Source: JAEUPI01 sp963814435
GTDB taxonomy: Bacteria; Pseudomonadota; Gammaproteobacteria; Burkholderiales; Burkholderiaceae_C
NCBI GenBank assembly: GCA_963814435.1
Contig: CAWFCV010000018.1
Span: 54,747 to 118,746 of the forward strand
Direction of reading: 5' to 3'
DNA: 64,000 bases
Below, in pieces: positions 60,188 through 64,000 of the stretch (positions are counted from its first letter, which is position 1; each line of letters starts with the position of its first letter). The notes under the pieces are model-generated. The model had not been told where the DNA came from, ran no database searches, and saw only the letters and a list, made by a program, of their open reading frames with translations. Both the position numbers and the translations under genes were made by a program.

Positions 60188-60835
60188 ACCTGCGAACGCC
60201 GGAAGCCCCGCGGCCGCCGTGGGCCGGCTCCGTCGCACGATCCACTCGGCCACGACCAAGTTAGGCACCCAGCAGAGCCACGCCACGATCCGATAGGTGA
60301 CGTCGAAGTTGCCCTCCGTGGCAATCATCAGCAGCGGAATCTCGATTCGGAGCATCACCGCGGCAAAGATCAAAGCGTAGCTCCGGATCATCCACTCCCG
60401 GTGGGTGGCCACATCGCGGCCCTTGATGGCGCGGAACGCCAGACCCGTCGTGGTGAGGAGCGCCACCGCCAGACCCCCGAAGCCTAAGTTGGTGATTAAA
60501 CCGCCGTAGGAATACACCGCCATATAGAGACCGGCCGTGCCGGCGATGAGACACGCCGTCACGTAGGTGAGGCCGATCTTTCGGTGGCGGGCCCGGTTTC
60601 GAAGGAGACCCCGGTGAAACTGGAACGGACCGAGGATGACGGCCAAGCCGCCGAAGAAGGCGTGGGGGTAGATGCCCCACGGCCGGGCGACGAATGAGGC
60701 TTTGAGGTCCGGAGAGTAGATCGGGGGGCCGATCAGGGCGGTGGCAAAGCCGTAGGCGGCGGTGAGGGCCGCCAGGACAACCATCAGCCACCAGCCGATT
60801 CCGGGGCGAGTTGGGGTCAAGGCCGGGCTCCTCAT
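60188..60835 (-). CDS. DUF2306 membrane protein
   Basis: About 215 residues with six or seven membrane helices (LMVVLAALTAAYGFATALIG, FGGLAVILGPFQF, YVTACLIAGTAGLYMAVYS). DUF2306 hallmarks are HAFFGGLAVILGPFQFHR, HRKIGLTYVTACLIAG and HREWMIRSYALIFAAVMLRI, with histidines on membrane helices suggestive of cofactor or metal binding. ATG 60835 overlaps the stop of the upstream deacylase gene (ATGA). The frame runs on into the BNR lipoprotein; a natural fusion is less likely than a lost stop. Confidence 0.75.
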
Positions 60836-62298
60836 CGGGCGACCTTCTCGATCGTTATCGGCTTGCCCGGCGCCACCCCCGAAACAACCGCCCCCTGGTC
60901 CACCACCAGGGTCCCGCCCACCACGACGTACTTCATCCCCACACTCGCGAGCCCCGGTTCCCGGTAGGTCGAGCGATCCCTCACCGCCTCGGCGTCGAAG
61001 ATCGCGAGGTCGGCGTCGGCGCCGGGCTGGATCCGGCCTTTCCGCTTGGCCGCCGCGGTAATCGTCTCGAGCCTCTGGGCCGGCATCAGCGACACCTTCC
61101 TGACCGCCTCGAGCATCGTTAGGCTCTTCTGCTCCCGGACGTAGCGAGCCAGGATCCGGCTATAGGTCCCCGCACCCCGCGGGTGACTCTTGAGGCCGTC
61201 GCTCGCGATCATCACGCCCGGATCGGTAATGATCCGGTCGACCACCGAGTCCGGGTTCATATGGATCAGCACGTACTCCGGCGTCGCGCTGTTGTGGAGC
61301 GCGTCGAACCGCTGCTTGGTGAGCCGCTCCCCGGTAGATGGAATTTCGATGGCGGAATAGTCGATGCCTCGCTTTTCCCGCCAGCCGGGGTTGAACAGGG
61401 CCGAGGCGATGCTGGTCATCCCGGCACCGTAGGGATAGGCCTCGGTCGTCACGTCGAGCCCCCGCTTCCGGGCCCCCGCGATCATCTCGAGGCAGGTCGG
61501 CGCGTCGGCCAGGCAGCTGCTGTTCAGGTGGACGATCTGCACCGGCGCGCCGCTAATGGCGCTCGCGGCGATCATCTCGCCGACCGACTCGATACTGGAG
61601 CCGGGCTCGAGCTTGCCGACGCTCCGGATGTGGACGAACACCGGGAGCCGCCGGCCGGCGGCGAGTTCGAACAGCCGGACCACCTCGAGCCGGGTGGCGC
61701 CGGGAGTGTATTCGATGCCCAAACCGAGGCCTAACGCTCCCGCGTCGAGCTGCTTGGTCAGGTGGGCCATTTGCCGGTCGAGTTGCTCCGGGGTCGGGGG
61801 GTCGTCGGTGGCGGGACTCGAGGCCGGATCGTCGATCCCGGCGGCCGGACCCATGACACTCGGCGTCAACTGGCCGCCCCAGCCGATCACCCGGGCTGCC
61901 TCTTGGCTCGCAGTGCCGCCGTAGTTGATCAGCGTCGTGCCCGCTCGCGCGGCCAGATAGGCGGCGTAGTCCGGCACCCCCGACTCCATCTCCATCGCGG
62001 TGGTCACGCCGTCCATGGCCTTGAGGGCGTAGGCGGCGGAATCCTGCTGGTGCTGATGGAGGTCGATGAACCCGGGCGCAACGACCAGACCCGTGGCGTC
62101 GATGATCCGAGTGCCCTGGAGGGGTCGGTCGGAGACGATGGCGATCCGGCCGGCGGCGATGCCGACGTCACGGATCGCATCGAGGTTCGTTTCGGGGTCG
62201 ATGACTCGGCCGCCGTGGATGACGAGATCGTACTGAGCGTCCCCCCCGGCGCAGGCAGACAGAAAGGTCAGGCAGGTCAGCAGGAGACCGGTTCTCAC
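60832..62298 (-). CDS. N-acyl-D-amino-acid deacylase-like amidohydrolase, lipoprotein
   Basis: An intact 488-residue metal-dependent hydrolase of the D-aminoacylase subfamily. The N-terminal LLLTCLTFLSAC is a lipobox, so it is exported and anchored. Metal ligands appear in APGFIDLHQHQQDS, FVHIRSVGKLEPG, VQIVHLNSSC and VMIASDGLKSHPRGAG. The beta-barrel domain is visible at the ends (VIHGGRVIDPETN; RIQPGADADLAIFDAEAV). GTG 62298 overlaps the stop of the Uma2-like frame. It would release amino acids from N-acyl-D-amino acids or related wall fragments; substrate not proven. Confidence 0.85.
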   Translation of the reverse strand: MRTGLLLTCLTFLSACAGGDAQYDLVIHGGRVIDPETNLDAIRDVGIAAGRIAIVSDRPLQGTRIIDATGLVVAPGFIDLHQHQQDSAAYALKAMDGVTTAMEMESGVPDYAAYLAARAGTTLINYGGTASQEAARVIGWGGQLTPSVMGPAAGIDDPASSPATDDPPTPEQLDRQMAHLTKQLDAGALGLGLGIEYTPGATRLEVVRLFELAAGRRLPVFVHIRSVGKLEPGSSIESVGEMIAASAISGAPVQIVHLNSSCLADAPTCLEMIAGARKRGLDVTTEAYPYGAGMTSIASALFNPGWREKRGIDYSAIEIPSTGERLTKQRFDALHNSATPEYVLIHMNPDSVVDRIITDPGVMIASDGLKSHPRGAGTYSRILARYVREQKSLTMLEAVRKVSLMPAQRLETITAAAKRKGRIQPGADADLAIFDAEAVRDRSTYREPGLASVGMKYVVVGGTLVVDQGAVVSGVAPGKPITIEKVAR

Positions 62299-62600
62299 AG
62301 GCGATCCTCGGTAAGGTGACGGAGGCTGAGCCTGGAAGATACTCGACGGCTACTCGAGGATGGGAACTTAGACTCGACGCGGCAGAACGTCACCAATCCA
62401 GCATCGCCGAGTTGCGTTGTCGAGCCGTCCGCCCGATAGACCGTCACCCCGCGACCAGCGGGATCCACGACCCAGACCAAACGGGTGCCCGGCTCGAGAT
62501 AGTTGGCGACCTTTTCCGCCACGCCGGCCGGTCGATCATCAGGTGACCGGATCTCGACGGCCAGATCGGGGGCCAGGGGGACGAAGCTTTCATCAGCGCC
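62295..62600 (-). pseudogene. C-terminal half of a Uma2-family protein
   Basis: The frame reads FVPLAPDLAVEIRSPDDRPA, EKVANYLEPGTRLVWVVDPA and VTVYRADGST, which is the C-terminal half of Uma2-type (PD-(D/E)XK-like) proteins, including the catalytic Asp/Glu pair region. About 100 N-terminal residues of a normal Uma2 protein are absent. In their place the DUF4160 gene begins. It is therefore a remnant or a mis-joined fragment. Its stop overlaps the start of the deacylase gene. Confidence 0.65.
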
Positions 62601-62808
62601 CAGTTGGACGCCAATTCGCGGCGATGGAGCAGTGCCCAGGCCTCGATCTCCCGACGGGCACCTCGTGACTTGATGGCGCCCGTCAGCAACTGCCCGTCGA
62701 ACGTAAAGGTCGCTTGCTCGCCCGGTGCTCGGCCTGAAAGTGAGCCGGTTCATGTTCCTGGTAGTACATCCGGATGATGATCCCGAAAAACGTGGAGATC
62801 ACGGGCAT
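62590..62808 (-). CDS. DUF4160 family protein, spliced to a Uma2 remnant (one frameshift)
   Basis: About 73 recognisable residues: PVISTFFGIIIRMYYQEHEP and AHFQAEHRA, then after one indel near 62710 the pattern FTFDGQLLTGAIKSRGARRE and IEAWALLHRRELASNWALMK. This is nearly the whole DUF4160 domain. ATG 62808 has GGGAGG 6 nt upstream. Instead of the usual short C-terminus the sequence passes into the Uma2 remnant in another frame. DUF4160 proteins are frequent beside DUF2442 genes and have been suspected of toxin-antitoxin roles. Confidence 0.7.
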
Positions 62809-62915
62809 CGCAACCTCCCTTGGGGAGCGGGACTCCGACCGCGGCCGACATTTGTCCTTGGCATCATGCGATGGCGATTCACGTGCTTGTTTCTTCTCCT
62901 GCCTATAGAGCCGGC

Positions 62916-63251
62916 CTACCGAGGTCGGACTGCCCGCACAACCTGTCCGTCTGGGAACCCCTGCACGTAGCCCGTCACGCGGCCAACGGGGTCCCGCTCG
63001 AAGACGATCAGGGCACCGACACCGTCTGGGCGAAAAGCCGATCCTGACACCGGTACCAAGACGGCGGCAGCGGTCTGGCCACTCGCCGTAGCCACCAATT
63101 GCCCGCCTTCCCAGTGAACGGTGTCAATGTAGTCGGGAGCAATCTGGTACCGCCCAACGAACGAATGGAGCGCCGCCGAATCAGCCTGCCAGCTAGAGGC
63201 TGGCGATACCAGTGCGGCGGAGCCGCAAGAAGAGCGCCCTCGTCAGCTGCA
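62916..63251 (-). pseudogene. Fragment resembling a DUF3471-type C-terminal domain
   Basis: An open frame without a start codon: LHSFVGRYQIAPDYIDTVHW, GGQLVATASGQTAAAVLVP, and IVFERDPVGRVTGYVQGFPD, ending VVRAVRPR. This pattern (GRY.L......V....G.L......G......F.RD..G.V.G) is that of the small domain at the end of many serine hydrolases and related exported proteins. A stop (TGA) at its upstream edge and the brnA gene beside it leave no room for the parent enzyme. It may be a remnant left by insertion of the brnTA pair. Confidence 0.5.
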
Positions 63252-63259
63252 AATCCTGG

Positions 63260-63604
63260 TTATGCTGCCCCTTTTCGCGAACGCCGCGTTGCCGGTCGGC
63301 GTGGTTTCGGGGCACGCGTCATATACGACCGCAAGACCGCGTTCATTCGGGTCTGGTAGCGGGGGCCGAGATTCCGGAACCACTCCAATACATCGGCATC
63401 AACTCGCAGCGAGATGGCTCGTTTGGCCACCGGGACGACGAGTTCGCTGCCCGCCCAGAAGTCGTCAGGGAGATCGCGCAGCTCGGGCGGGGCGGTCCGC
63501 GCGATCTCCGCATCTTTGATCAGCCGAAGGCGGGCGAGATCCGCCCGGCCCCGACTGGGTTGGTCAGTTCGCTTTGAGGCTGGCCTGATACGCTCTGCGC
63601 TCAC
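63260..63604 (-). CDS. brnA: BrnA antitoxin
   Basis: A 114-residue antitoxin of the BrnT/BrnA type II system. The C-terminal ribbon-helix-helix DNA-binding part is typical: ELRDLPDDFWAGSELVVPVA followed by KRAISLRVDADVLEWFRNLG and YQTRMNAVLRSYM. It is intact. The start lies 41 nt inside the 3' end of brnT, so it is translated with the toxin, the usual toxin-first order for this pair. Confidence 0.9.
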   Translation of the reverse strand: MSAERIRPASKRTDQPSRGRADLARLRLIKDAEIARTAPPELRDLPDDFWAGSELVVPVAKRAISLRVDADVLEWFRNLGPRYQTRMNAVLRSYMTRAPKPRRPATRRSRKGAA

Positions 63605-63856
63605 GACGGTTACTCCTTCGGGCCGAGATGATCCGGCGTTCGAGTGCTTGGCCTGGTCCGAGCCGATCAGTGTAAATGACGGTCAACTCAAGGCCGTCCG
63701 CGAGCCCGATGGCGGCCACCCGAACCTCGCCGTAGTCCAGGCGATTGTCCTTGCGCTCCAGCGTCGGTCCCTCGAAGACGGCGCTCGCGAACGCAAGTCG
63801 AAGCCTCGGAGTCGATAGTTCTCCTCGCTCTTCGCGGGGTCCCAGGAGAACACCAT
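63564..63856 (-). CDS. brnT: BrnT toxin (one frameshift)
   Basis: Ribonuclease toxin of about 96 residues. ATG 63856 begins MVFSWDPAKSEENYRLRGFD, the expected BrnT opening. One indel near 63797 restores FAFASAVFEGPTLERKDNRL and YGEVRVAAIGLADGLELTVI, ending with the signature RRIISARRSNRRERRAYQAS. The promoter lies immediately upstream (63862-63889), so close that the transcript may have no leader. Confidence 0.85.
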
Positions 63857-63861
63857 GTACT

Positions 63862-63889
63862 AATATGCAGATGTATATACGTTTGTCAA
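63862..63889 (-). promoter_or_regulatory. brnTA promoter
   Basis: On the minus strand TTGACA (63889-63884), a 16-nt spacer containing the 8-bp palindrome GTATATAC, and CATATT (63867-63862), ending 5 nt before the brnT ATG. The local AT content is far above the surroundings. GTATATAC is a possible BrnA half-site. Confidence 0.55.
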
Positions 63890-64000
63890 CCTCGGACGGG
63901 AGAGGGGGCACGGGGGGCAGCATAACTTGTTGTATACGGCGGGCACGTTCGAGAGCCCGCCAAACACTGTTCCCCCCCCAAGACATCACTTTATTCCGCT
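63890..64000. other. Right edge, no gene seen
   Basis: About 110 bases with a 7-bp hairpin (GGCGGGC at 63938-63944, complement at 63955-63961) and a C7-8 run. It may be the terminator of a gene beyond the right edge. Nothing else recognised. Confidence 0.4.

Noticed and set aside
63938..63962. tRNA 3' end (GTTCGAG followed by CCGCCA)
   Set aside because: The stem encloses a 10-nt loop, not a 7-nt T loop, and no acceptor, D or anticodon arms are present.

Overview
The window does not read as one genome. Gene content, codon style, start-signal style and gene order change abruptly twice, so it is best described as three blocks from three different bacteria joined end to end, most likely a metagenomic long-read mis-assembly. 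Block 1 (about 1-15,690) looks like a Burkholderiales betaproteobacterium. Block 2 (about 15,690-45,200) looks like a high-GC Thermoleophilia/Actinobacteria-type genome. Block 3 (about 45,390-64,000) looks like a Gemmatimonadota genome. The taxonomic labels are inferences from gene families and layout, because no search could be run. Many genes need one to eight frame corrections to read through, usually single-base indels. These are described as sequence errors in otherwise ordinary genes rather than as pseudogenes.

Block 1 carries, on the minus strand, the high-affinity potassium system in the order kdpF-kdpA-kdpB-kdpC-(corA)-kdpD-kdpE. A CorA-type divalent cation transporter and a 750-bp noncoding block full of inverted repeats sit between kdpC and kdpD. 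Next come a glyoxalase II gene, a divergent beta-carbonic anhydrase, an NADH pyrophosphatase (NudC) carrying an in-frame palindromic repeat, a large membrane GGDEF-EAL protein, and the 3' end of a gene encoding tandem GIVLSE hexapeptides. That last gene is cut at the first junction.

Block 2 begins with a MoxR ATPase truncated at the junction, with a membrane protein and a DUF4129 protein upstream of it. It then holds a long housekeeping series: folP-folB, a secreted subtilase, folK, a DUF2469 protein, coaX, a LysE exporter, dusB, greA, lysS, a PAS-GGDEF-EAL protein, an NAD-dependent epimerase, clpC, a homocysteine S-methyltransferase, a GNAT, a VanW/YoaR-like cell-wall protein, a CDF metal exporter, radA, carD, ispD, a HAD hydrolase, ispF, a GFA-family protein, mutY, a glutathione S-transferase-like protein, gltX and a 3'-truncated cysS. 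The core order folP-folB-folK-dusB-lysS-clpC-radA-ispD-ispF-gltX-cysS matches a cluster known from Bacillus subtilis. Eleven genes in this block have a TAnnnT -10 hexamer only 6-9 nt (mostly exactly 6) before the start codon, which is the signature of leaderless transcription.

Block 3 begins with a truncated TolB/PD40-type protein. It then holds a mazEF toxin-antitoxin pair with a palindromic operator, an esterase-like phytase-family protein, a DUF6883/DUF4926 pair, a VF530-family protein, a metallo-beta-lactamase-fold hydrolase coupled to a YtcJ-like amidohydrolase, and a DinB protein. After these come a Sel1-repeat lipoprotein followed by two ABC ATPase/permease pairs in one tight operon, a long membrane Ser/Thr protein kinase, a DUF2306 membrane protein with a BNR-repeat lipoprotein, and an N-acyl-D-amino-acid deacylase-like lipoprotein. 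The block ends with a DUF4160/Uma2 splice, a fragment resembling a DUF3471 tail, and a brnTA toxin-antitoxin operon.

No CRISPR array, rRNA, tRNA or complete transposase was seen. The most distinctive signals are the regular leaderless promoter geometry of block 2, the hairpin that contains the ispD ribosome binding site, the nested palindromes beside kdpD, the hexapeptide-repeat tail, and the cluster of small toxin-antitoxin-like modules in block 3.
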